Shown here in pieces: positions 1 to 7,975 of a DNA stretch of 64,000 nt (its first letter is position 1; each line of letters opens with the position of its first letter). The position numbers were made by a program, and so were the translations under genes. This DNA comes from Halobacteriovoraceae bacterium. Lineage in GTDB: Bacteria; Bdellovibrionota; Bacteriovoracia; Bacteriovoracales; Bacteriovoracaceae. The notes under the pieces are model-generated. The model saw only the letters and a list, made by a program, of their open reading frames with translations, made no database searches and was not told where the DNA came from. The stretch lies in assembly GCA_002707495.1 (NCBI GenBank), contig PAMZ01000002.1, positions 62,001-126,000 of the forward strand. The letters are read 5' to 3'.

Positions 1-262
1 CACAATAATAGCTGGCTGGATCCATAATATAATATTGACGCAGATGATCTGAGTTTTTTGAATGACTAAGCTTTCCCAAAGAAGACTCATAGAGTGGTTG
101 ATTAGCTACGGTTTGTTGGGTAATGACTTGAGGGGCACCAAAGCAATTTCGAATCATTTGTTTTTCGTCAGCGAGAAGTGCTTCTTTGAGTTGATCCCAA
201 ATCATGGGGTACAGGTCTTGGTAGAATTCATCAAAATTTAATGTTTTAGTTTTATGCGCCAT
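1..262 (-). CDS. NOL1/NOP2/Sun-type RNA cytosine-C5 methyltransferase, N-terminal part (runs off the left edge)
   Basis: An open frame of 87 codons starts at the ATG at 262 and leaves the window at base 1. AAGGA lies about 13 nt upstream of that ATG, which supports the start. The last visible residues, YYIMDPASYYC, resemble the segment that precedes SAM motif I (the CAAPGGKT region) in rRNA/tRNA m5C methyltransferases of the NSUN family, so that role is inferred. The catalytic domain and its two cysteines lie outside the window, so the assignment rests on one short motif. The gene is divergent from infC, with about 120 bp between the two starts. Confidence 0.5.
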   Translation of the reverse strand, partial: MAHKTKTLNFDEFYQDLYPMIWDQLKEALLADEKQMIRNCFGAPQVITQQTVANQPLYESSLGKLSHSKNSDHLRQYYIMDPASYYC

Positions 263-300
263 TTTGCAGTGCTTAATCCTTCAAAATTTCGTTGGATCAC

Positions 301-338
301 TTCTCAAACGATGTTATTTAGCTATAATACTAGCTAAA
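301..338 (+). promoter_or_regulatory. Promoter of infC-rpmI-rplT with an inverted repeat over the -10 box
   Basis: A perfect -10 box TATAAT lies at 323-328. TTCTCA at 301-306 is a weak -35 candidate with a 16-bp spacer. An 8-bp perfect inverted repeat, TTTAGCTA (317-324) and TAGCTAAA (331-338) around a 6-nt centre, covers the -10 box and could be an operator or a 5' hairpin. It is the only convincing promoter in the gap before infC. The function of the repeat is inference. Confidence 0.55.
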
Positions 339-381
339 TTTAAGAGTTTAGTTTGTTTAACTTAATCAGCGGAGGTTTACA

Positions 382-930
382 ATAGCGCAATTTAATAGAG
401 GCGGAGGAAAGGATCGAGGTCCAAGAGTCAATGACTCAATCAGAGCACCAGAGGTGAGATTGATTGCAGATGAAGGTGAGCAACATGGAGTTGTTTCTAT
501 TCAAGAAGCGAATCGAATCGCTGAAGAAGCAGGACTAGATCTAGTTGAAGTGTCGCCGAACGCTAAGCCCCCAGTAGTTAAGTTAATAGATTATGGAAAG
601 TTCAAATATCAGCAGCAGAAAAAAGCTGCGGAAGCCAAGAAAAAACAAGTCACGATTCAGGTTAAAGAAGTCAAATTTAGACCGGCCATTGATGTTCATG
701 ATCTCAACGTAAAACTTAAAAATGTCTATCGTTTCTTAGATGCTGGAGATAAGGTGAAGCTTTTGATGCAGTTTCGAGGAAGAGAAATGGCTCATAAAGA
801 TATCGGTCTTGGAAAGTTCAAGGAAATCATCGCAGGTATTGTAGAAGAGACTGATGCAGTTGTAGAGTCACCCTTGAAAATGATGGGGAATAGGGCAATT
901 TGTATGATTGCTCCTTCTAAGAAGAAATAA
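382..930 (+). CDS. infC: Translation initiation factor IF-3, AUA start codon
   Basis: IF-3 binds the 30S subunit and controls start-codon and initiator-tRNA selection. The protein is 182 residues, the normal IF-3 length, with the N-domain (RVNDSIRAPEVRLI, then VSIQEANRIAEEAGLDLVEV), the basic linker and the C-domain ending PLKMMGNRAICMI. The start is read as ATA at 382: the frame is open and matches the IF-3 N-terminus from there, and GGAGG at 371-375 sits 6 nt upstream. The first ATG/GTG-type start downstream (GTG at 454) would remove 24 conserved residues and has no ribosome site. Known infC genes use AUU or other rare codons so that IF-3 represses its own translation; the same control is likely here. 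It is first in an operon with rpmI and rplT. Confidence 0.95.
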   Translation: MAQFNRGGGKDRGPRVNDSIRAPEVRLIADEGEQHGVVSIQEANRIAEEAGLDLVEVSPNAKPPVVKLIDYGKFKYQQQKKAAEAKKKQVTIQVKEVKFRPAIDVHDLNVKLKNVYRFLDAGDKVKLLMQFRGREMAHKDIGLGKFKEIIAGIVEETDAVVESPLKMMGNRAICMIAPSKKK

Positions 931-937
931 CGCGAAG

Positions 938-976
938 CGATGGCGAATTATTTGGTAAATATTTCTTTGCCATTCG
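938..976 (+). promoter_or_regulatory. Hairpin in the infC-rpmI spacer
   Basis: CGATGGC (938-944) can pair with GCCATTCG (969-976) with one bulged T. The stem can extend by GAA/TTT to about 10 bp around a 18-nt loop. No T-run follows, so it is not a terminator. Ribosomal protein L20 is known to repress rpmI-rplT by binding leader RNA in other bacteria; whether this stem plays that part is a guess. Confidence 0.25.
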
Positions 977-1029
977 AGTCACCCATGATAGTTGTATCTG
1001 TCTAAAATTCTAAAGAATCGGAGTTATAT

Positions 1030-1230
1030 ATGTCAAAAATGAAGACGAGAAGAGCTGTTGCGAAGAGAATCAGAGTAACTGCTACAGGTAAAGTAAAAAT
1101 CAAAAAAGCTAACTTGAGACATATTCTTACTAAGAAGTCTCAGAAGAATAAGAGGAATGCGAGAAAAGCTGGATATTTAGTGCCAACAGATGCACAGAAT
1201 ATGCTTAAAGCAGCTCCATACCTAAAGTAA
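1030..1230 (+). CDS. rpmI: 50S ribosomal protein L35
   Basis: A 66-residue, very basic protein with the L35 pattern: [14 protein letters not shown] near the N-terminus, then [12 protein letters not shown] in the middle and a short C-terminal helix. The length is typical for the family. CGGAG lies about 6 nt before the ATG. It sits between infC and rplT, the standard order for this operon. Confidence 0.97.
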   Translation: MSKMKTRRAVAKRIRVTATGKVKIKKANLRHILTKKSQKNKRNARKAGYLVPTDAQNMLKAAPYLK

Positions 1231-1309
1231 TTAAAAAACAACAAGCCAGTTTGTTTGACCTAGGGCCAAGAGATCAAAAGATCCCCCTACGATTCAAAAG
1301 GAGAAAAAG

Positions 1310-1654
1310 ATGGCAAGAGTAAAACGGGGTTTTAAGGCCCGCAGAAGAAGAAACAAGATTTTAAAAATGGCGAAAGGATTTCACTTCGATAGAAGAACGA
1401 AATTTCGTCACGCAGCTCAAACAGTTCTTAAGGCCATGCAGAACATGTATAAGGGGAGAAGACTCCTTAAGCGTGATATGCGTAGACTTTGGATTGTGAG
1501 AATCAACGCTGCTGCAAGAGAGCTAGGGACATCTTACTCTCAGCTTATGGGTTCATTGAAAAAGAACAATATTGAGCTTAATAGAAAGATGCTTGCTGAT
1601 ATGGCAGCCAGAGACTTCGAAGGGTTCAAAGCTCTTCACGCTTCTTTAAAATAA
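1310..1654 (+). CDS. rplT: 50S ribosomal protein L20
   Basis: A 114-residue basic protein matching L20 throughout: [19 protein letters not shown] at the start, [13 protein letters not shown], and the conserved [16 protein letters not shown] and SYSQLM segments. AAGGAG lies just before the ATG. L20 is an early 23S rRNA assembly protein and, in studied bacteria, the autoregulator of this operon. It is the last gene before a strong terminator. Confidence 0.97.
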   Translation: MARVKRGFKARRRRNKILKMAKGFHFDRRTKFRHAAQTVLKAMQNMYKGRRLLKRDMRRLWIVRINAAARELGTSYSQLMGSLKKNNIELNRKMLADMAARDFEGFKALHASLK

Positions 1655-1681
1655 GCTAAAGTAAACATAAATAAAGAAAGA

Positions 1682-1710
1682 AACCAGCCTGCAGGGGCTG
1701 GTTTTTTTTT
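1682..1710 (+). terminator. Rho-independent terminator of infC-rpmI-rplT
   Basis: AACCAGCC (1682-1689) pairs with GGCTGGTT (1696-1703) around a 6-nt loop and is followed by a run of Ts to 1710. It lies 28 nt after the rplT stop. Confidence 0.92.
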
Positions 1711-1950
1711 GTGAGGGGGTAAGGTGGGCACCGGCGATGTGAACGCCGGCTCATAAGATAGGAGTATCATTCGATACTCACTAGTGACGTTTCAAACTTA
1801 TCTCTATTGTTCACTTGGATTGATGGATTGAATTCGAGTATTCGTTTAAAAATCTTTTAAAAATGAACACATATTTTCTTTTTATAAGTAACTAAATTTT
1901 CATAGAATATTGCTACGCTAGAGGCAGAAAAAAATGACTTAGGGGGTCAA
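1711..1950. other. Intergenic region with two adjacent hairpins and the cti 5' region
   Basis: No credible open frame was found here. A GC-rich hairpin CCGGCG (1731-1736)/CGCCGG (1744-1749) with a 7-nt loop stands out from the AT-rich surroundings. A second, GAGTATC (1762-1768)/GATACTC (1773-1779) with a 4-nt loop, follows 12 nt later. Neither has a T-run, so they are not ordinary terminators. TTGCTACGCT at 1910-1919 is a candidate extended -10 box for the downstream gene, and AGGGGGT at 1941-1947 is its ribosome site. No copy of either hairpin was noticed elsewhere in the window. Confidence 0.4.
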
Positions 1951-4269
1951 GTGAAACAGTTTCAAAAGGTGACAACCATAATACTTTCTTTAATCATTCT
2001 GTTTTGTATTGGATGTGGAGTATCAAAATTAAATGAAAGTTACACAAGAATCGAGCCAAATAGCCAATCTGATTATTTCTCACAGCATGTAAAGCCCATC
2101 TTTGATAATAAATGTATCGCTTGCCACTCTTGCTTTAATTCTCCCTGCCAACTTAAACTTTCTTCTTATGACGGAGCGATAAGGGGCGCTAATGAGATTA
2201 GTATTTTTGATGTTCCTAAGCTTAGATCGAGAAAACCGACTCGGTTATTTATTGATCACCACTCTGTTGAAGAGTGGAGGGAGCGAGGATTTTTTCCAGT
2301 CCTTGGAGATAAAAATAAATCCTTGATGAGTGTTATGGTGAGCGAGCTGGATGGAATAGAGTCTGGCAAACAGAAGTTCTACGATTCAGAGAATAGTCGT
2401 GAATGTATGAGTAAAAATAGTCCTCTTTTATTGGATGATTATGAAGAGGCCAATCCAGCCGGAAGAATGCCATTTGGTTTTCCGGCCTTAAGTTCTGAAG
2501 AAATTAATAAAATAAAAACTTGGCAGGAGTTAAAGCTTCCAGGCCCAGACCTTCAGAAATTTGAGAAAAGAGTCAGAAAGAGATCAGAATTCGCTAAACA
2601 GATCGAGCAATGGGAGGAATTTTTAAATCAGAAATCAATGAAAAATAGAATTGTCTCTCGCTATATTTATGAGCACTTATTTTTAGCGCATATTTATTTT
2701 AATCGAGACTCTAAAACAAGTTTTAGACTTGTTCGGTCAAAGACGAGATCAGGCGATATTGAAGAAATCGGAACTTTGTATCCTTATGATTCTGCTGGAG
2801 ACAAATTTTATTATAGGCTGAGGCCGGTTGTGGAAACCATGATGCATAAACGTCATATTCCATTTGCTTTTACCCCTAAAAAGCTTAAGACCTGGAAAGA
2901 GAACTTCATTCAAAGCCAGTGGAAATTCGTGCCTAAAACAATGCCTGAATACGGTGCTGAAGGTTCTAATCCCTTTAAGACTTTCGCATCTATCCCCGTT
3001 AAGGCAAGGTATAAATTTTTTCTAGATGAATCGGCTTATCATATTATGACCTTTATTAAGGGACCTGTTTGTCGAGGACAAACGGCGGTCAATGTTATTA
3101 ATGATCATTTTTGGGTTTTATTTTTAGATCCTGAAAAAGATCCTTTGGTGAATTCACAGAAAGTTTATAGTGAAGTGACAAAAGAGATGAAGCTTCCCGC
3201 AAAACTAAGAGATCGCTTTGCTCCTATGGCCGATTTTAGGCAGGACTATTGGGATGCTGTGAGAGCAAAATTTCAGTTTCTTTCTGGTCAAAAGCTGGAT
3301 GAAAGTTGGATTTGGAATGGTGACAAAAAGAATTTAAACTCCGTCATAACGGTCATGCGTCATTATGACAGTGCCCATGTTATGAAAGGGATGCAAGGAA
3401 GAACTCCCAAAACTGTTTGGGTCCTTGATTATCATGTTTTTGAATCGATCTATTACAATCTAACCGCAGGTTATAATATGTTTGGTCCGGTTCTACACCA
3501 GGTTAATTCTAGACTCTTTATGGAGATATCCAGGATTGCCTCTGAAGATCTTTTTTTAAGTTTTCTCGCTACTGACAAAAGAAAAAGCCTGAGGGGAGCT
3601 TGGAATTTACCAACACCTGATAGTAAAGAGTCAGAGCTCAAATGGATATCAGATCTCTTAGGACATGACGCTCAAGAAGAGATGGAGTTTGACTATCCAT
3701 TTTATGGGGGAAATATAAAGAGTACTATTAATGGTTCATCTAGCACCACTAAAGAAGATTTTTTGAATTTCTTTCAAAGTGAAGTTTATTCAAAAGAGCA
3801 AATGAATGCCAAACGAGAAAGGGTACCTAAGGCTCTTAAAAAGTTAGAAAGTCTTCCGGGAAGAATTGTTGCCGATTTACCTGATAGTATTTTGATAAGG
3901 TTTGAGGGAAAAATCTATACTCTTGTTCATCATATGGCACATTTAAATGTCTCTATGATTTTCTTTGAAGATCAAAGAAGAGTGAAAGAAGATGATCGGA
4001 TAGATATTATGGCCGGTGTGGCAGGATCTTACCCTAATCTCTTAATGAGTCTTGATTCAAATGAGCTTTTAAAATTCTATGAGTCGTTAAAAATGACCAA
4101 AGGAAAAAATGAAGTTGCTCAGGTCCTACAACAGTTTGGAGTAACCAGAGATCAACAGAATTTTTGGGACGTTTATAAATGGTTTTCTGAGAGAACATTC
4201 GATGCTTCTACTCTCGAATTTGGGCATCTCGACCTTAATAGATATGAAGATTTCGGAGAGATTAAGTAG
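1951..4269 (+). CDS. cti: Fatty acid cis/trans isomerase, lipoprotein, cytochrome-c type
   Basis: Cti converts cis-unsaturated acyl chains of membrane phospholipids to trans in the periplasm, which rapidly stiffens the membrane under solvent or heat stress. The 772-residue protein has a hydrophobic leader ending in a lipobox (FCIGC). A single haem-binding CxxCH (CIACH) follows, then SCFNSPCQLKL, the family signature directly behind the haem site. PTRLFIDHHS and EWRERGFFPVL continue the same pattern, and the length agrees with known Cti proteins. It starts at GTG with AGGGGGT upstream. It is monocistronic between two terminators. A lipid anchor instead of a soluble periplasmic form is inferred from the lipobox. 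Confidence 0.88.
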   Translation: MKQFQKVTTIILSLIILFCIGCGVSKLNESYTRIEPNSQSDYFSQHVKPIFDNKCIACHSCFNSPCQLKLSSYDGAIRGANEISIFDVPKLRSRKPTRLFIDHHSVEEWRERGFFPVLGDKNKSLMSVMVSELDGIESGKQKFYDSENSRECMSKNSPLLLDDYEEANPAGRMPFGFPALSSEEINKIKTWQELKLPGPDLQKFEKRVRKRSEFAKQIEQWEEFLNQKSMKNRIVSRYIYEHLFLAHIYFNRDSKTSFRLVRSKTRSGDIEEIGTLYPYDSAGDKFYYRLRPVVETMMHKRHIPFAFTPKKLKTWKENFIQSQWKFVPKTMPEYGAEGSNPFKTFASIPVKARYKFFLDESAYHIMTFIKGPVCRGQTAVNVINDHFWVLFLDPEKDPLVNSQKVYSEVTKEMKLPAKLRDRFAPMADFRQDYWDAVRAKFQFLSGQKLDESWIWNGDKKNLNSVITVMRHYDSAHVMKGMQGRTPKTVWVLDYHVFESIYYNLTAGYNMFGPVLHQVNSRLFMEISRIASEDLFLSFLATDKRKSLRGAWNLPTPDSKESELKWISDLLGHDAQEEMEFDYPFYGGNIKSTINGSSSTTKEDFLNFFQSEVYSKEQMNAKRERVPKALKKLESLPGRIVADLPDSILIRFEGKIYTLVHHMAHLNVSMIFFEDQRRVKEDDRIDIMAGVAGSYPNLLMSLDSNELLKFYESLKMTKGKNEVAQVLQQFGVTRDQQNFWDVYKWFSERTFDASTLEFGHLDLNRYEDFGEIK

Positions 4270-4292
4270 GGTAATAGCATAAATTGCATAAG

Positions 4293-4329
4293 CACCCGAT
4301 TTTTTTCATAAAATAGGGTGTTTTCTTTT
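4293..4329 (+). terminator. Probable terminator of the cis/trans isomerase gene
   Basis: CACCC (4293-4297) pairs with GGGTG (4316-4320), and after one G-A mismatch the stem continues ATTT/AAAT. TTTTCTTTT follows immediately. It begins 24 nt after the stop codon. Confidence 0.65.
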
Positions 4330-4394
4330 GCACAATTTCATTTTTCTGATAACCTAATAATAAGAACTTAGCTAATTGATCATGGAGGATTTTA

Positions 4395-4787
4395 ATGAGC
4401 ATCACTAAAGCGGACATTGTAGAGCGTGTTTACAAGGAAGCTGGCTTTTCTAAAAAAGAAGCCGCCGAGATGGTCGATTTAATTTTCAAAGTCATAAAAG
4501 ATACCTTGGCCAGAGGAGAAAAGGTCAAGATATCCGGTTTCGGAAATTTTTCAATCAGAGATAAAGCGACTAGAGTGGGGCGCAATCCTCAAACTGGTGA
4601 TGCTATGCAAATTTCTGCCAGAAGAGTTCTCACTTTTAAACCATCACAAATATTAAGAGACGATATTACGGAAAGATACAGGCATCGTATCGACAAGGAA
4701 GGGAATGAAGATGCTTCAATCCCACCAAAAGAAGGCAAGCCAAGAGCGCTAAGTTCTTTTCTTGGTAATGAAGAAGAAGATATGTAG
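4395..4787 (+). CDS. ihfA: Integration host factor alpha / HU-family DNA-bending protein
   Basis: The first about 95 residues are a complete HU/IHF fold: ITKADIVERVYKEAGF, then GEKVKISGFGNF, then the beta-arm with RVGRNPQTGD, where the Pro that intercalates into DNA lies, and ARRVLTFKPSQ. The form resembles IHF-alpha more than HU. The protein is 130 residues against roughly 95-100 for the family, because of a charged C-terminal tail of about 35 residues with no recognisable fold. GGAGGA precedes the ATG. A MerR-family gene follows at once, a pairing often seen for ihfA in deltaproteobacteria-like genomes. Confidence 0.88.
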   Translation: MSITKADIVERVYKEAGFSKKEAAEMVDLIFKVIKDTLARGEKVKISGFGNFSIRDKATRVGRNPQTGDAMQISARRVLTFKPSQILRDDITERYRHRIDKEGNEDASIPPKEGKPRALSSFLGNEEEDM

Positions 4788-4815
4788 AAACCTTATCCTT
4801 ACCTGCGAGGATTAT

Positions 4816-5361
4816 ATGAATTTTAGTTCACAATCATCAAACGATTACGCATTCAAAGAATTATCAAGTCTTACGGGAGTCAAACCTTATGTGTTGAGGT
4901 TTTGGGAAAGTGAGTTTGAAGAAATCTCTCCCTCTCTCAGAGAAGATGGCTCTAAAGCTTACTCTGAAAAAGATCGCGAGTCAGTCGAAAGAATTAAGGA
5001 CTTGTTATTTGGACAAAAACTTTCCATTCAGGAAGCGAAGGGTATGCTACAGACAGCACTGAAAGAGAAGGAAGTTGAGTTGGAGGCCAGTCATGAAGCT
5101 GAGACATCTGATCAGATTAATGAGAATCTAGAAACTGGAGAAGGTAGTAATAGTAATGACCGAGCGTTTTCGTTTGAGAGTTCATTTGAGCTTATGCGAA
5201 AATCTATGGGGCTTGAGATTGTTAAAGACGAAAATACCACTAAGTCCGGACTCAATATTGATTATACTGAAAAAGATATGCTCTCTTTATTGCATGCCAA
5301 AAGGAAGCTAAAAATTTCTCTTAATAAAATTGAAGAGCTTTGCGCTCGATATAATTGGTAG
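4816..5361 (+). CDS. MerR-family transcriptional regulator
   Basis: The N-terminal 70 residues form a MerR winged helix: FKELSSLTGVKPYVLRFWE, then a wing and YSEKDRESVERIKDLLF. The rest is acidic and low in pattern, with no effector-binding cysteines or known ligand domain. I place the start at ATG 4816 because GCGAGG lies 6 nt upstream; an upstream in-frame start at 4762 would overlap ihfA by 26 bp and add 18 unrelated residues. It is 28 bp behind ihfA and probably cotranscribed. Its stop lies 2 bp from the stop of the convergent prenyl synthase gene. The target genes are unknown. Confidence 0.8.
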   Translation: MNFSSQSSNDYAFKELSSLTGVKPYVLRFWESEFEEISPSLREDGSKAYSEKDRESVERIKDLLFGQKLSIQEAKGMLQTALKEKEVELEASHEAETSDQINENLETGEGSNSNDRAFSFESSFELMRKSMGLEIVKDENTTKSGLNIDYTEKDMLSLLHAKRKLKISLNKIEELCARYNW

Positions 5362-5363
5362 AG

Positions 5364-6290
5364 TTAAGCTTTTAGAAATTTCCAATCTTCGATATTAAAA
5401 TCAATTTGCGATTTGATAGATTCCTGCCCATCAGTAAGTTTATCAAAAACTTTTCTTTCAAATTTTTCAATAAAATGAACCAGGCTAGAAAGCTTATGGT
5501 TCTCGCAGGTGTTTTTCATGATTCTAGAGTTTTCTGCTAAGAGAGATAAAATCTCAGATGTTGAAAAATGTAGAAAAGGATTTGCCTCTTTTTCATGTCC
5601 TTGAACTTTCTCTGTAAGTTCGCAGAGATCGTCTAATAGTTGAAAATTGATACCTAGTTTTAGTCCAAAGCCTTCTATTGTTTCCAAAAGATCCTCTCGC
5701 TTAGAAATCATGGCACATCCCATAAGCGCCAATTCCATAAGTGCCGATGTTTTAAGCTTGTGAATTTGAAGGACCTCTTCAATACTTCTACTTTTTGCCT
5801 GCATATCAATGATTTGACCAAGTATGAGTCCCTGGGCCCCGGTTTTATCACCGTATAAATTCAAAAGAGAGGAAAGACTAGGAGCTTCGATTTTAGAGAG
5901 TACTTGAAAACTGAGTCCTAATAATGCATCTCCAGTTAATATGGCCTCCCACTCGGAAAATTTAATATGGGAAGAGGGTTTACCTCGTCTTATGTCGTCA
6001 TTATCCATTGAGGGGAGATCATCATGTATTAAGGTGTAGCAATGGTGCATTTCTAAAGAGCAACCAAAAATTAAATGATCATGCCCTAATTGACCTAGGT
6101 CAGAAGCCAAGTGGTACACTAAAAGAGGCCTAAACAACTTACCTGGAGGTAAGAGAGAGTAGCTCATCCGCTCTCTCATTTTCTCATCTGATACGAAGTC
6201 CTTTAATAAGTCTTGTAATTGACTCTCACAAGATTGAATCCATTTTTTTTCATTCTCATCTTTTATTAGCGTCATATTAAAACTTTTCAC
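5364..6290 (-). CDS. ispA: Polyprenyl (geranyl/farnesyl) diphosphate synthase
   Basis: This is a trans-isoprenyl diphosphate synthase that condenses isopentenyl diphosphate with allylic diphosphates. The first aspartate-rich motif is present (HDDLPSMDNDDIRRG), followed by GDALLGLSF. The second motif, usually DDxxD, reads LLDDLCEL, so its last Asp is Glu. The length (308 residues) fits the IspA type. It starts with GTG at 6290 directly behind the gspN stop; ATG 6275 is an alternative. Unlike the common xseB-ispA-dxs arrangement, it is here the last gene of the T2SS operon. Chain length cannot be told from the sequence with certainty. Confidence 0.85.
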   Translation of the reverse strand: MKSFNMTLIKDENEKKWIQSCESQLQDLLKDFVSDEKMRERMSYSLLPPGKLFRPLLVYHLASDLGQLGHDHLIFGCSLEMHHCYTLIHDDLPSMDNDDIRRGKPSSHIKFSEWEAILTGDALLGLSFQVLSKIEAPSLSSLLNLYGDKTGAQGLILGQIIDMQAKSRSIEEVLQIHKLKTSALMELALMGCAMISKREDLLETIEGFGLKLGINFQLLDDLCELTEKVQGHEKEANPFLHFSTSEILSLLAENSRIMKNTCENHKLSSLVHFIEKFERKVFDKLTDGQESIKSQIDFNIEDWKFLKA

Positions 6291-7325
6291 TCACCTGGGA
6301 GAGGAAGCTCCCATAAGGGCAGGCATACCTGCTCCTTTAATTTGAATTTGGTAGAAACCATCTTTTTGATCGAACTTTTGTAAGATCAGATTATGGAGAA
6401 GCTCTTTTTGAGGAAAGCTGTCAGCTAGCTTAAGCTCTCCAACTAGATTAAGACCTGAATATACGGGTCGTATGAGATTGACGTCTATATTGCCTTTAAA
6501 TTCGGTACGAAGTGGGGATTGATCGTCTCCAATAGTAAATTGGCGTAGTTTAAATTTAGGTTTTTTGCCTCCTTGAGTTAGTTCACCAAGGATGAGGAAG
6601 TTATTGATATCAAGAGGCTCTTCAATGGAGAAAGGTAGACCCATAGGAGGAAGTTTCATTTTTTGGGCCGGAATCGTTAAATTTTTTGAGACTATATTTA
6701 AGCTAAATATCTCCATCTCAGTAAAACTTAGATTAGACTTCATATGAAAATGTGAAATATAGAGATCACCACCGAGCTTAATGGGTATCAGTCCCGCAAG
6801 CTTTCCAAGAACAATCTTTTTCTCAGGCTCAGCAAAACTTCCTCCTTGAGCCTGGTTTTCCATGACAACTGCAAGTCCACCAAGACCGAAGGCAATATCT
6901 GCTTCAAGAGGCATTCCTTGAAAATTAGTACTTATATTAAAAGCAGGACCTAAGGGAGAAAAGCTAAATCCACTTAGGGCAATGGTAAGAGTCTTAAGGT
7001 GGACCGGTACACCCTTGGTACAGATAGGAGAGACTTTTACATTGGAAAGTATAATGCCATTCCATTTATACGAGAGTTTATCAAAATTAACTGGACATGC
7101 TCTATTGGCGGCAAGATTGCGTTTTAAAAGTCCTTCGAGTCCTCCAGAGCTATTCGCAGAAACTGCAACAGGAGCTGCATTAGGAGCAGAGCTCGTTGAA
7201 GAGCTAAAAAGTGACATTTGACTGACAAAAGTAAGTGCAAACAGTCCTAAAAGACCTAAAAGCCATTTAGGATTTTTTAAAAACCTTAGGGAGTAATCAG
7301 GCTTGGTTTGATCCACTTCACTCAT
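6291..7325 (-). CDS. gspN: Type II secretion system protein GspN (deltaproteobacterial type)
   Basis: The 344-residue protein has a short cytoplasmic N-terminus, one membrane segment around residues 17-37 (WLLGLLGLFALTFVSQ), then a periplasmic beta-rich domain with repeated amphipathic strands, the build of GspN. Two cysteines (ACPVNFDKL and SPICTKG) could form a disulfide in the periplasm. It follows gspM by 17 bp, and its position at the end of gspC-to-gspM supports the name more than the sequence does. GspN is dispensable in some T2SS, and its role is poorly known. Confidence 0.7.
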   Translation of the reverse strand: MSEVDQTKPDYSLRFLKNPKWLLGLLGLFALTFVSQMSLFSSSTSSAPNAAPVAVSANSSGGLEGLLKRNLAANRACPVNFDKLSYKWNGIILSNVKVSPICTKGVPVHLKTLTIALSGFSFSPLGPAFNISTNFQGMPLEADIAFGLGGLAVVMENQAQGGSFAEPEKKIVLGKLAGLIPIKLGGDLYISHFHMKSNLSFTEMEIFSLNIVSKNLTIPAQKMKLPPMGLPFSIEEPLDINNFLILGELTQGGKKPKFKLRQFTIGDDQSPLRTEFKGNIDVNLIRPVYSGLNLVGELKLADSFPQKELLHNLILQKFDQKDGFYQIQIKGAGMPALMGASSPR

Positions 7326-7342
7326 AGTATAGGTAACTCGTT

Positions 7343-7975
7343 TTAATAATCCTCAGCCGCTGCACCAGCGCTATTATCTTGTAATTGACTGAAAAGTGAA
7401 ATGCCAAAACTTCCCTCAAGAAGTTGTGTCTTTTCATTTTTCGTAATAAGTATCTCTCTGAATTTAAATTTGCCCCTAAAACTTAATGTCTTAAAGGTAT
7501 TATTTAAATCTTCATTACTCATGTCTTTGAATTCAATAGTGGCCCTGGTCTCACTGACCCCATTTCCAATAATCTCGTCAAAGGAGTTTGTGTCTACTCT
7601 CAGTTTTGAGGTGCTGAGTCCAAGTCCTGAAATCATTCGCTCTAAAGCAGTTCTATCTCCAACTGGAGTCGGATTTAAGACCCCAGCCTTTTTTCTTAAG
7701 TCAGTTCGACTCGCAATGATTTGATTGGCTTCTTTTATAATGGTCTCATGAAGATTAAGCTCGCTGCTTGCACTAGAGTAGAAGAGGTAGCTGATAAAGA
7801 TAAGTATAAAAGGAATCAATAAACTTAAAACCATCATTCCAAACTTCACTGCATCCTGTTGCCATTCCTCAAGGGTTGCGTAGGTCTCTTGAATTTGAGT
7901 AAAGGCATTTGAATCTTTAAATTCTTCCAGTTGAGTGATGACAAATTCATCTAGTTTTTGCATTGGACTCATCAT
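7343..7975 (-). CDS. gspM: Type II secretion system inner-membrane protein GspM
   Basis: A 210-residue bitopic protein with a cytoplasmic N-terminus, a single membrane segment near residues 45-68 (GMMVLSLLIPFILIFISYLF) and a periplasmic ferredoxin-like domain. GspM partners GspL in the inner-membrane platform that links the GspE ATPase to the pseudopilus. Sequence conservation in this family is low; the call rests on topology, size and its place between gspL and gspN. Its start overlaps the gspL stop by 4 bp. Confidence 0.75.
   Translation of the reverse strand: MMSPMQKLDEFVITQLEEFKDSNAFTQIQETYATLEEWQQDAVKFGMMVLSLLIPFILIFISYLFYSSASSELNLHETIIKEANQIIASRTDLRKKAGVLNPTPVGDRTALERMISGLGLSTSKLRVDTNSFDEIIGNGVSETRATIEFKDMSNEDLNNTFKTLSFRGKFKFREILITKNEKTQLLEGSFGISLFSQLQDNSAGAAAEDY

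Noticed and set aside
7401-7724. Plus-strand open frame inside gspM
   Set aside because: It is opposite a well-supported gene, has no ribosome site and no recognisable protein features.
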